DNA of 26,326 nucleotides from DATFRX01 sp035630615 (GTDB lineage: Bacteria; Actinomycetota; Actinomycetes; Propionibacteriales; Nocardioidaceae), in contig DASQKI010000023.1 in assembly GCA_035630615.1 (NCBI GenBank), forward strand, positions 1 to 26,326, in the 5' to 3' direction. Below the pieces are notes generated by a model. It was given only the letters and a program-made list of their open reading frames with translations. It did not search any database and had not been told where the DNA came from. Made by a program: the position numbers and the translations under genes. Below are positions 15,721-23,421 of this stretch, piece by piece (position 1 is the stretch's first letter; the number at the start of each line of letters is the position of its first letter).

Positions 15721-16725
15721 TCAGCCGCAGGGATCGACGCCCGGCTGCCCGGGCCGCTCGATGCCTCGGTCGTCGAGGACCTTCTCGAGCAGACTCGGGT
15801 GCGCCGGCATGATGCCGTCGACGCACATGTCGATCAGCTCGTTGTAGACGGCTTCGTTCTCCTCCTGCGCGCTCAGCCAGACGTGCACGGCGTACCCGGC
15901 GTCGTGGGCGCGCTGCACAAACTCGGGCGTCGTGATGCGGAGGCCATCGCGTTCGATCGGGACCTGGAGCGCGACGGCACCGGACCCGGGCGGCAGGCCC
16001 AACGCCCAGAACGCTGCGATGCCGACCGTGCCGGGCGCCGTGCCGATCTGCGGCGCCAGCTGATGGTAGCGAGCGACGGCGAGGTCGTTGAATGCTACGA
16101 CGATGATGTCCGTGCGCCCGGATTGGTTGAGCGCGGCCGCCAGCAGCTCCGCCGTTCGGAGGTACGACGCCAGGTCCGTGTCGCTGTCGCCCTTGATCTC
16201 GATGTTGATCGGGACGTCCGGGAGCGTCTGGAGCACCTCGGCCAGCGACGGAACCCGGAAGTCGTCGGGCCGATAGCCGTCGGGCGGAGGGACGTCACCG
16301 GTACGGACGCCGCGGAACGGATAGTCATGCTCCGGATCGAAGTCGTACGCGGCATCCAGCGCCTGCACCTGCTCGAGCGTCATGTCGCTGACGTAGCCGG
16401 TGCCCTCGGTGGTGCGGTCGACGGTCGCGTCGTGAATCACCGCGAGCTGGCCATCGGCCGTCGCGTGGACGTCGAACTCGAGCATGTCGGCGTCGAGGCC
16501 GAGCGACCGTTTGAAGGCGTACATCGTGTTGGACGGCGCTTCACCCTCGCCGCCCTGATGAGCCATGTTCATGACCCGCATGTCGAGCCACGGGTTCGCG
16601 TCCCGCGTCACCTGGACGGGAGCGGCGCCGCGCTCTACCGGGGTCGCTGGCACCGTCACCGAACATGTCGCTCCTACCAAGCCAAGGACGACTGTGGCGA
16701 CACGCAAACTCACGGACGGCATCAT
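15721..16725 (-). CDS. Secreted glycerophosphodiester phosphodiesterase
   Basis: GDPD-family enzyme of 334 residues with an N-terminal export signal (hydrophobic 7-20, VATVVLGLVGAT). Cys21 follows but GATC is not a proper lipobox, so a soluble secreted or anchored form is likelier than a lipoprotein. Active-site residues: His56 in MAHQGGEG (Gln replaces the usual Arg of HRG), Glu62, Glu83 and Asp85 in LEFDVHATADG, His98 in VIHDATVDRTTEG, and Glu in INIEIKGD. C-terminal VHVWLSAQEENEAVYNELID and DGIMPAHP complete the barrel. It is not closely similar to the cytoplasmic GDPD at 10411-11205. It probably scavenges phosphodiesters outside the cell. Confidence 0.9.
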   Translation of the reverse strand: MMPSVSLRVATVVLGLVGATCSVTVPATPVERGAAPVQVTRDANPWLDMRVMNMAHQGGEGEAPSNTMYAFKRSLGLDADMLEFDVHATADGQLAVIHDATVDRTTEGTGYVSDMTLEQVQALDAAYDFDPEHDYPFRGVRTGDVPPPDGYRPDDFRVPSLAEVLQTLPDVPINIEIKGDSDTDLASYLRTAELLAAALNQSGRTDIIVVAFNDLAVARYHQLAPQIGTAPGTVGIAAFWALGLPPGSGAVALQVPIERDGLRITTPEFVQRAHDAGYAVHVWLSAQEENEAVYNELIDMCVDGIMPAHPSLLEKVLDDRGIERPGQPGVDPCG

Positions 16726-16780
16726 GGGCCCGCAGCCTAGTGTCCGAGCGGCCCACTAACACCGGATCGGAGCGACGGCG

Positions 16781-18106
16781 TCACCAGTTGGCCTCGTCTG
16801 GCGCGTCCGGCAGCGACACCGACGACGGGTGGATGACGTACGCCACGCCACCGGAGTGCGGAATCCAGGTGTTTTCGAACTGCTCGCGGTCGTAGGTGAA
16901 CCGCACCTGGTCGTTGGACGGGATCAGGTGCGACGCCGGGTCGTTGACGACGACGTCGCCGTTGGCGGCGAATCCCACGATGACCATGAGATGCCCGTTG
17001 GTGCCGTAGCCCGCGCCATCGAGCTCGCCCTTCTTGAACGACACCGAAACGATGAGGGGGATGCCCGCCTTGATGAACTGCTCAGCCTCGGTCAGCGACC
17101 GCAGTCGGGTCACGAATCCCTCGAGTCCCCGCGTCGCGGCGTACGCGGTGTTGAACGGCCAGTTGCCAGCTCCGTCGTAGGTGTAGTCGAAGACCTGTCG
17201 CGCCGCGTGATCAACCCACGGGTCGGCAATGGTCGGGTCGTCGTCCAAGACCCAGCCATAGCCCTCCGGGTAGGGATGGTCGGTCGGTCCCGCGTCCCAG
17301 AAGTCGACCACCATCGCGGTCGAAGTCGGGCTGCACCAGGCTTCGCCGCCGCTGTCGTATTCGGGGTATTGGCCGATGTGGGTCTCCTGGGAGTACTTCG
17401 GCACGTCGAGCACCTTGCCTACGGCGCCGCCCGACGGGCTGGCCTGCACCTTCTTGACGTCGGGCAGCTGGGACGCCATCGCTCCGACGCTCCGCACCGA
17501 CGGCGTCCCGGTCGTGCCGGCGGCGCGATAGAGCTCGACCCGGAGCTGCCAGTCGGCGAACGTGTGGTCGTTGACCGTTGCCAGCGTGTCGACGAGGACG
17601 GTCGCGAGCTCATCACGCTGACCGGAAACCGACGTCCGGTGCAGATCCTTGTCGGAGCTGGCCCACCGACCGAGCACGTACCACTTGGAGGTCGCGCCGG
17701 TCTCGGCCGTGCCGCGCACGTTGACCTCGATCCACGTGTCGGCCGGGGTCGCGGCGTTCCACGACGAGATCAGCTCGGTGTAGTCGAAGCCGGGGGAGAC
17801 GACCGGCGAGGTCCACGTGCCGAAGTCGTACGTCGTCGTCGACCCGTCGCCGAAGGGGTCGGTGTAGTCGCGCTGGCCGACCGGATCGGTGATCTGCAGA
17901 CCCTCGGACGTCGGGGCGGTGCCATCGAAGCTCCCGGCGGAGAAATCCGCGACCGAGGCGAACTCGTCGTAGACGACATGCCGCGGCTGTGGTGGCTTCT
18001 CCTTGCCGGCCCCGGCCTGGGCTCCGGTCGTCGCCGCCGTCGGCGCGATCAGTCCGATACCGGCGATGCCCGCAACGAGCAGCGTCACTCTCGATGTCGT
18101 ACGCAT
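16781..18106 (-). CDS. Secreted C39-like cysteine peptidase
   Basis: Exported protein of 441 residues. Signal peptide at about 1-30 (hydrophobic 7-25). A beta-rich N-terminal domain of unknown role covers about 42-215. The C-terminal papain-like domain starts around DVPKYSQETHIGQYPEYDSGG and has Cys258 in EAWCSPTSTAM, His372 in NGHLMVIVGF and Asp389 in VVVNDPASH, the expected catalytic triad. This is the peptidase_C39_2 type, not the ABC-transporter-linked bacteriocin type. ATG 18106 has GGGAGGGG six bases upstream; an upstream in-frame ATG at 18148 lacks one. Its substrate, perhaps a cell-wall or matrix protein, cannot be told. Confidence 0.88.
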   Translation of the reverse strand: MRTTSRVTLLVAGIAGIGLIAPTAATTGAQAGAGKEKPPQPRHVVYDEFASVADFSAGSFDGTAPTSEGLQITDPVGQRDYTDPFGDGSTTTYDFGTWTSPVVSPGFDYTELISSWNAATPADTWIEVNVRGTAETGATSKWYVLGRWASSDKDLHRTSVSGQRDELATVLVDTLATVNDHTFADWQLRVELYRAAGTTGTPSVRSVGAMASQLPDVKKVQASPSGGAVGKVLDVPKYSQETHIGQYPEYDSGGEAWCSPTSTAMVVDFWDAGPTDHPYPEGYGWVLDDDPTIADPWVDHAARQVFDYTYDGAGNWPFNTAYAATRGLEGFVTRLRSLTEAEQFIKAGIPLIVSVSFKKGELDGAGYGTNGHLMVIVGFAANGDVVVNDPASHLIPSNDQVRFTYDREQFENTWIPHSGGVAYVIHPSSVSLPDAPDEANW

Positions 18107-18171
18107 GTGCAACCCCTCCCGGCCGCTCACCTCTGGCACTGAACCCAACCACGCCAGGCGGCCCGACGCTA

Positions 18172-18185
18172 GCCCTCGCGAGGGC
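18172..18185. terminator. Perfect GC palindrome downstream of the lsr2 gene
   Basis: GCCCTCGCGAGGGC is a 14-bp perfect palindrome 16 bases after the end of the Lsr2-like gene and 66 bases before the peptidase start on the same strand. It could be a rho-independent-like stem without a U-tract, or a dimer-binding site. Confidence 0.4.
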
Positions 18186-18200
18186 CAATCACGCGGCCGA

Positions 18201-18533
18201 CTAAGGGTTCACGGCCTCGTAGGCGCGCCGCACGTCACGAGGGATCGCGCCACGCGACGGGACCTTGTAGCCGTTAGCCGACGCCCAGGCCCGGATCGTG
18301 GTGGTCGCGGCCGCGACCTTGGTCCGCGTGACCGGGAGCCCGGTCTCGGTCAGCGGTTGGGCGACGGCGATGAACTCACCCAGCGCGTCCCGAAGCGCCG
18401 CCCGCTCGGAGCCGGTCAGATCGATCTCGTATTCGTCGCCATCGAGTGCGAACCGCACGGTTGGTTCGCGCTCGTCGTCGATCCGCAAACCGGAAAGGTC
18501 GGATACGTACTCGACGATCTCTTGCCTCGCCAC
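18201..18533 (-). CDS. lsr2: Lsr2-family nucleoid-associated protein (variant AT-hook)
   Basis: Actinobacterial H-NS analogue that bridges AT-rich DNA and silences acquired genes. The product is 110 residues, normal for the family. The N-terminal dimerisation domain reads VRFALDGDEYEIDLTGSERA (about 26-45). The C-terminal DNA-binding domain reads IRAWASANGYKVPSRGAIPR (about 80-99) and RRAYEAVN. The key RGR clamp of the mycobacterial protein is RGA here (94-96), so one of the two minor-groove arginines is missing. GTG 18533 has GGAGGA upstream. It is a single-gene transcript divergent from the metallophosphatase gene. Many actinomycetes have several Lsr2 copies; this may be an accessory one. 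Confidence 0.88.
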   Translation of the reverse strand: MARQEIVEYVSDLSGLRIDDEREPTVRFALDGDEYEIDLTGSERAALRDALGEFIAVAQPLTETGLPVTRTKVAAATTTIRAWASANGYKVPSRGAIPRDVRRAYEAVNP

Positions 18534-18652
18534 GAGTCCTCCGTTGGTCGAGCGGTCAAGCGACTCCGAGCCTATGCCGTCGGGGCGGCATCCGCGGCAC
18601 GGCGTGCCGACGGCTCTCAGTCGTCGTCGGCCGGCCCTGGCAGGATGCCGCC

Positions 18653-19984
18653 ATGACGGCGCTGGAGCTCTTGCATTGGAACGACCTGCACGGCCGGTGG
18701 GCTCAGCTGGCTCGGCTCAGCGCCCGCGCCAGAGAGATTCGGGCGAAGGTGTCGCATCCGGTAATCCTCCTCGACGGTGGCGACATCGAGGAGGGCAGCG
18801 TCGAGCTGTCGGCGTTGAGCAAGGGCGTGGCCGGATGGCGGATGCTCGGTGCCGCCGGGGTCGACGCGGCCGTCGTCGGCAACGGCGGGCTGCTTCGCTA
18901 TGGACCGGACGTCGTCGCCGACTACGCCGAGGGATTGGGGTCGCCACCTCTGGTCTGCGACCTCGACCTCGCCGGCGCCCCGCCTCCCGGCGCGGCCCGA
19001 TCTCGGATCGTCGAGGCCGGGGCCTGGCGAGTCGGTGTCATCGGAGCGACCGACTGCTACCCGCAGTACGCCCTGTTCGGGTTGGTTGAGCGCGGCCGGG
19101 TGACCGCCGTACGCGCGGAGGCCGACCGGCTCCATCGCGAGGGCGCCGACGTGGTCGTCCTGCTCAGCCACTGCGGCCTCGACGGAGATCGCTCGTTGTC
19201 GTGGCACCTGCGCGGCAAGGTTGATCTCATCGTCGGCGGGCACAGTCACGACGTCCTCGAGTCGGGTGATCTCGACCACGGCATTCCGATCGTCCAGGCC
19301 GGCTGCTACGGCGAGCGGCTCGGGCGGGTCAGGCTCGACGTCGACGCCGATGGCGTGCAAGTCGTCGACGTGCGCCACGAGGTCATGGCACCGCATTGGC
19401 CCAGTGACCCGAAGGTTCTCGAGGCAGTCGCGACCTGTGAGCACGATCTCGCCGACTGGCTCAACGAACCGGTCGGCTCGACCGAGACCGAGGTCGGTCA
19501 TCACGAGACGACCGATAGTGCGATCGCCCGGCTGCTGGCCGCCGCCCTCGTGGACCAACATCCCGGCGACCTCGGCATGGTGGTCGCGGGCCATTGCACC
19601 GCCGGGTTGCCGTCCGGTGAAGTCACGCGGCGGGACCTCTGGGCGGCGACTTCCTCGCCGGGCAACGCGGCGACGGCCACCGTATCCGGCACAGCCCTGC
19701 GCGCGATGGTGCTCAAGGGTCAGTCGGCGGAGTACGCGACGAGGACGGCTCGGACCTTTCGGGGGCGACCGTATGGTTCGTTGCATCTCGCTGGTGCCGA
19801 GGTACGGGCCGGCGAGCTGTTCGTCGGCGACCGCCCGGTCGACGACACCCGCACCTACCGCGTCACTGGCTCGGATCTCGAGCTGTCGACCTACGGGCTG
19901 TTGGTCGAGTCCGAACCAGGCGACCTGGTCGTGCACGTCCCAACGATCTTGCCCGAGATCTTGGAGCGCTACCTGGCCCGTTGA
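18653..19984 (+). CDS. 5'-nucleotidase/UshA-like metallophosphatase, catalytic His missing
   Basis: Calcineurin-like phosphoesterase of 443 residues with a C-terminal 5'-nucleotidase-type domain. Metal-site blocks are visible: HWNDLHGRW (Asp11, His13), LLDGGD (Asp44), VVLLSHCGLDGD and GGHSHD. The block normally read as GNHE or GNHD is VGNGGL (Asn77-Gly78), so the His of the catalytic Asp-His dyad is absent. The C-terminal domain (about 275-443) has TDSAIARLLAAAL and LWAATSSPGN. There is no signal peptide, unlike most UshA-type enzymes, so it is cytoplasmic. ATG 18653 lies six bases after CAGGAT, fitting a leaderless start. Substrate not known. Confidence 0.85.
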   Translation: MTALELLHWNDLHGRWAQLARLSARAREIRAKVSHPVILLDGGDIEEGSVELSALSKGVAGWRMLGAAGVDAAVVGNGGLLRYGPDVVADYAEGLGSPPLVCDLDLAGAPPPGAARSRIVEAGAWRVGVIGATDCYPQYALFGLVERGRVTAVRAEADRLHREGADVVVLLSHCGLDGDRSLSWHLRGKVDLIVGGHSHDVLESGDLDHGIPIVQAGCYGERLGRVRLDVDADGVQVVDVRHEVMAPHWPSDPKVLEAVATCEHDLADWLNEPVGSTETEVGHHETTDSAIARLLAAALVDQHPGDLGMVVAGHCTAGLPSGEVTRRDLWAATSSPGNAATATVSGTALRAMVLKGQSAEYATRTARTFRGRPYGSLHLAGAEVRAGELFVGDRPVDDTRTYRVTGSDLELSTYGLLVESEPGDLVVHVPTILPEILERYLAR

Positions 19985-20002
19985 GCTCGATCGCACGCCG
20001 AC

Positions 20003-20215
20003 TCAGTCGTCGTCGGCCCAGCCGATCGCCTCGCACCAGACGCGCGCGACAAAGGCGCCGGGCTCCTCGCCCCAGGCCTGCCAGGTCTTCACGATCGCGG
20101 CACGCTCGTCGGGCGTCGTCCAGCCGGCGTCGACCGCACGGTCGAACGCCGACGCGTCGACATAGGCCCCGTCGCTTCGGCGAACGCAAACGTCCGACGA
20201 TCGTACTGGCCGCAC
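20003..20215 (-). CDS. Small unknown protein
   Basis: A 70-residue acidic protein that I do not recognise (VRPVRSSDVCVRRSDG, ending AIGWADDD). It contains a short Trp-rich helix-like stretch (TWQAWGEEPGAFVARVWCEAIGW). The GTG start at 20215 lies six bases after the stop of the upstream MFS gene, so translation could be coupled; no Shine-Dalgarno sequence is obvious. It is convergent with the metallophosphatase gene. The composition is protein-like and unlike the arginine-rich frames on the opposite strand, which is why I keep it. Confidence 0.55.
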   Translation of the reverse strand: MRPVRSSDVCVRRSDGAYVDASAFDRAVDAGWTTPDERAAIVKTWQAWGEEPGAFVARVWCEAIGWADDD

Positions 20216-20221
20216 CGGCCA

Positions 20222-21435
20222 CTACTCGGAGACCAAGCGACGCAGTGGCCACTGCGCGAGGGTCAACGCCCAACATATGATCGCCGCCGAGCACCACAGG
20301 CCTTCGGGCCCGGCGTGTTCGAGGAGTTGGGTCCCGGCGAACGGGCCGACCACCGCCGCGACGCCCCAGCTGAGTCCGTACACCGCGAAGTATCTCGCGA
20401 GCGCCGGTCGCGGCGCGATGTCAGCCACGATCGCGTACGCGGGGCCGATCAGCAGCACCTCGCCGACGCTCCAGACGACGGCCGCGGCGGCAAACTGCAG
20501 CAGCGTCGCGGCCACGGCATTGGCCAAGAGTCCGGCGCCGAGCAGCGCGTAACCGCACGCCATCGTGTGCCACGCGCTCATCCGCGCGACCGGTCCGCGC
20601 CGCAGGAGCGGTTGCGCGGCAACGACGGTCAGTGCCGATGTCGCGAGCACGACGCCGACGCGAGTGCCGGGGATACCGCGGACCTCGAGCGTCAGACCCA
20701 ACGTGGCGTTGACCTGCAGGTAGATGGCAGCGAAGACGACACCGGTCGCGAGGAGCCCGAGCAGCCGTCGGTCGCGCCACGGCCGAGGCTTCGGCGCATC
20801 GGCGCCGTTGTGGTCGGCTTCGGGTTCCGCTCCGATGCCACGCGGTAGAGCGAGTGCCAACAACAGCGCGCAACCGAGGCAGGTCGCGGCGTCGACGACG
20901 AAGAGGAGGCGCACGTCGAGCGCACCCACGACGGCGCCCAGCACACCACCGACGATGCCCGCCATCGCCAACGCCGCCGCGAGCACCCATAGGCGGCCGG
21001 ACGGGCGGCCGGACGGGCGGCCGAAGGCACGACGGCTCCGATCAACGCCTGGCATGGCGGCTCGTAGATCTCGAACGCCAGACCCAGCCCGGCGATCGCC
21101 ACGACGACCCACCCCAGGTCGGGCGCGGCCGCCACGCCGAGCTGCGCCACGGCGGTCGACACGAGCCCGGTCACGATCGTGGTCCGCGGGCCGAGGCGAT
21201 CCGCCGTCCATCCGCCCACGAGCCGCGACACCAGCGTGAACGCGCCGAAAACAGCCAGCAAGAGACCCGTCGTCGAGACCGACGCACCGAACTCGTCGCT
21301 GAGTGCGACCGCAAGGAACGGCAAGGTGAACGCACCGACGCGGTTGATGGCGCGGCCGATGACGAGCAGCCAGACGATGCGGGGGAGCGGAGGTCGGTCG
21401 TGTCTCGAGCGACGCTGAAAAGTCGTTTCGGTCAT
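20222..21435 (-). pseudogene. MFS transporter interrupted by one frameshift
   Basis: Two frames together give one 12-helix permease of about 404 residues, a normal length. From ATG 21435 the first frame reads VIGRAINRVGAFTLPFLAVAL, GWTADRLGPR (the helix 2-3 loop motif) and FEIYEPPCQALIGAVVP, up to about 21030. From there the protein continues in another frame with RRAFGR, LWVLAAALAMAGIVGGVLGA and on to PLRRLVSE at TAG 20222. The shift equals one missing base (or two extra) and lies beside a 12-bp tandem repeat (20992-21023) that adds PSGRPSG. It is either a genuine inactivating mutation or a sequence error in GC-rich repeats. The start has no clear ribosome site. Confidence 0.8.
20992..21023. 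repeat. 12-bp tandem repeat inside the MFS gene
   Basis: GGCGGCCGGACG occurs at 20992-21003 and 21004-21015, followed by the first eight bases of a third copy (21016-21023). The unit itself keeps the frame, but the frameshift of the gene is at or next to it. Slippage during replication, or an assembly error, is the likely cause. Confidence 0.8.
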
Positions 21436-21482
21436 GTCGTTGTGCAGGTAGACCAGGGCGCCGACGCTCAGCGGTGCCGCGC

Positions 21483-22385
21483 CTAGCTGTGTCCGCCGCC
21501 GTGTGGTGGATGCGTCGGGTGACCGTCAGGCGGCCCCGTGGGATGCTGCTTCGGCGGCTCGGTCGGCTCCGTGGTGGGCTCTTGTGTCGGCTCGGTCGAC
21601 GGCTCCTGTGATGCCTCCGTCTCGGCCGGCTGGCTCGTCCGCGCCGGTTGCGACGGCGGGGCGGAGTCCGATGGTCCGGTGGGCGCGGGATTCGACGACT
21701 CGCTCGGCGACGTGGCGTCCGGCGTGGTGGTTCCCGCTGCCTTCGGCACGCCGCCCTCGGCCGTCGCCGCGGGGGGTTCGGAGTCCGCGGGAGCAACCAC
21801 GGGAAGGCCGAACAGGGCGACACCCGTCGCCGTCGCGGACGCCACGAGCAGCGGTACGCCGAGCCGGGGGCGCATCGGCAGGTTGGGCTCCGGACGCACA
21901 CGCCGGGTGTAGTCGTCGAGGAACACGTGGACGTGTCGCAGTCCGACCCCGAGGACGACCGCCTCGACGAGACAGAGAGCGAACCCGACGACCATCCACG
22001 GCACCGCCAGGTCGGCGGTGACGAGCCATCCGATGGCACACCCCAGGCCCATGAGGGTGGCGTCGACCACCAGCGCCCACGCCGCGACGCCACGACCGGT
22101 CCATACTCTTCCGCGCGGCCACCACACGAGGATCGACAGGCCGACGGCGAGGGCGGCGACCGCCGATGCGGTAGCACCGAGTCCAAGCCCCAGGCCCACG
22201 AGGAACGCGCCGGCTGCCGCGGCCATGGCGACGAACGCGATGCCGATGATCGCCGACGACGTGCTGACTCCGGTATGGGCCGGCGGGCGGTCGCGGCGCT
22301 CCGACACCACCCAGGCCAAGAAGGCCACGAGTAGCACCGCGATGGCGAGCAGCATCGCCGTGAAAACGTCGAGCACGCACGTCAT
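21483..22385 (-). CDS. Membrane protein with long Pro/Thr/Ser- and His-rich tail
   Basis: A 300-residue protein that I cannot place in a family. It has about seven hydrophobic segments (roughly 7-24, 42-60, 62-85, 100-115, 122-144 and 178-195, some possibly paired) with a conserved-looking HVHVFLDDYTRRVRPEPN before the last one. After about residue 200 follows a low-complexity tail rich in Pro, Thr, Ser and Glu (PSTEPTQEPTTEPTEPP), ending in a His-rich stretch (HPTGPPDGHPTHPPHGGGHS) that could bind metal. The topology suggests the tail is extracytoplasmic. ATG 22385 was chosen; TTG 22394 is possible. It is followed 47 bases later by the MFS gene on the same strand. Confidence 0.65.
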   Translation of the reverse strand: MTCVLDVFTAMLLAIAVLLVAFLAWVVSERRDRPPAHTGVSTSSAIIGIAFVAMAAAAGAFLVGLGLGLGATASAVAALAVGLSILVWWPRGRVWTGRGVAAWALVVDATLMGLGCAIGWLVTADLAVPWMVVGFALCLVEAVVLGVGLRHVHVFLDDYTRRVRPEPNLPMRPRLGVPLLVASATATGVALFGLPVVAPADSEPPAATAEGGVPKAAGTTTPDATSPSESSNPAPTGPSDSAPPSQPARTSQPAETEASQEPSTEPTQEPTTEPTEPPKQHPTGPPDGHPTHPPHGGGHS

Positions 22386-22493
22386 CGTATGCAACGATGC
22401 CGACCATGTCCGAGCGGCGATGGAACCTACCGACGGGTTAGGGGAGATGTCGGATCTGTCGCTACAAGGTGGCTGTTGGGTGATTACGGACTG

Positions 22494-23387
22494 TCACAGG
22501 TGCTGCACGATCTGGACCGGGTTGCCGTCCGGATCGGCCACCCACGCGATCAGAAGGCGGTCGAGCCATCGATGCGGCGGCGCCAGGGGAGTGGCACCTC
22601 GGGCGGTGACGTCGGCGTACGACGCAGAGGTGTCGTCGGTCCACAAGATCACGGCCGCCCGCTGACCGGTCGCGATCGGATCGAGCCCGTGGTCGTCACG
22701 TGTCGAATCGGCCGATGCGATGCCGATCCTGTAGCCGTCGAGCTCGAGATCGACGTGGATCGGGTCACCGTCCGTCGGCACCCGAAACCTCTCGACGAAA
22801 CCGAGGCCCCGATAGAACGCGGCCGCCCGTGGCAGGTCCTCGCTGAACAGGATGACCTGTGGATCGCGAAAGATCCTGCGCGGCTGTCCTTTCGCCATGA
22901 TCACCTGGTCGGTACGCAGGCCCGGCCCGATGACCTGCCAGCCGTCGGCCGCATACATCCGGCGCGCCGGATCCGATGGGTCCGCGGTTGTCATGAGAAG
23001 CCATCGGTCGTGCGGCAGGTTCGCCGTCAGACATTCGAGAAGCCGACAGCCGGTGCCGCGGCCGCGCATGTCGTCGACCACGCCGATGCTGACCAGTTCG
23101 AAGTGGCCGCCCAACCACGCGGCAGCGGCCTCCGGTCCTACAGCCTCGGCCGCGTTGTCGGTCCACCATTGGCCGCGTTCGCCGGTGTAGCCGTAGCCGA
23201 AACCGACCAGCGTGTCGCCGTCGTACGCCCGGGCCAGCCGAAATCCGGATCGCACGAAGTGCTTGTCGACGACCGAGGTCCGCCAGGTCTCGATATCGGG
23301 ATGGTCACCGAAGATCGCGTCGTAGATCGGCCACAGCGCGGCGGCGTCGGCATCGCTCATAGCTTCATCGATGCGGATCTCGTCCAT
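22494..23387 (-). CDS. GNAT acetyltransferase - VOC (glyoxalase/bleomycin-resistance) fusion
   Basis: Two-domain protein of 297 residues. Residues about 1-165 are a GNAT domain with the acetyl-CoA loop in VSIGVVDDMRGRGTGCRLLE (RGRGTG at 108-113) and the later AADGWQVIG. Residues about 175-297 are a VOC domain (DPQVILFSEDLPRAAAFYRG, LGFVERFRV and finally VADPDGNPVQIVQHL, the typical last metal-side strand). Both domains are known separately in resistance to antibiotics and in small-molecule metabolism; the substrate is unknown. ATG 23387 has AAGGAGG upstream. It diverges from the phosphotransferase gene with only 34 bases between starts. Confidence 0.87.
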   Translation of the reverse strand: MDEIRIDEAMSDADAAALWPIYDAIFGDHPDIETWRTSVVDKHFVRSGFRLARAYDGDTLVGFGYGYTGERGQWWTDNAAEAVGPEAAAAWLGGHFELVSIGVVDDMRGRGTGCRLLECLTANLPHDRWLLMTTADPSDPARRMYAADGWQVIGPGLRTDQVIMAKGQPRRIFRDPQVILFSEDLPRAAAFYRGLGFVERFRVPTDGDPIHVDLELDGYRIGIASADSTRDDHGLDPIATGQRAAVILWTDDTSASYADVTARGATPLAPPHRWLDRLLIAWVADPDGNPVQIVQHL

Positions 23388-23408
23388 CGCGCCTCCTTCG
23401 CACATCGC

Positions 23409-23414
23409 TAGCCT
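23409..23414 (+). promoter_or_regulatory. -10 element for a leaderless phosphotransferase mRNA
   Basis: TAGCCT lies seven bases before GTG 23422, so transcription would start at the start codon. No Shine-Dalgarno sequence precedes the GTG and no clear -35 is visible. The element lies within the 34-base gap to the divergent GNAT-VOC gene. Confidence 0.5.
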
Positions 23415-23421
23415 CGCGTAC

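Noticed and set aside
16829..18142. A 437-codon plus-strand open frame opposite the C39-like peptidase
   Set aside because: The opposite strand encodes a protein with signal peptide and catalytic triad; this frame is Arg/Val-rich without any family resemblance.
18617..19996. A 459-codon minus-strand open frame opposite the metallophosphatase
   Set aside because: The plus strand shows the metallophosphoesterase motifs; the antisense product has none.
20992..21023. Programmed ribosomal frameshifting to explain the MFS gene
   Set aside because: No slippery heptamer or downstream pseudoknot is apparent, and the expected conserved loop sequence is disturbed; mutation or sequencing error is simpler.
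21436..22186. Extension of the second MFS frame upstream to about 22186
   Set aside because: The extension is Arg/Pro/Ser-rich and overlaps the membrane-protein gene out of frame; the true N-terminus lies in another frame from ATG 21435.
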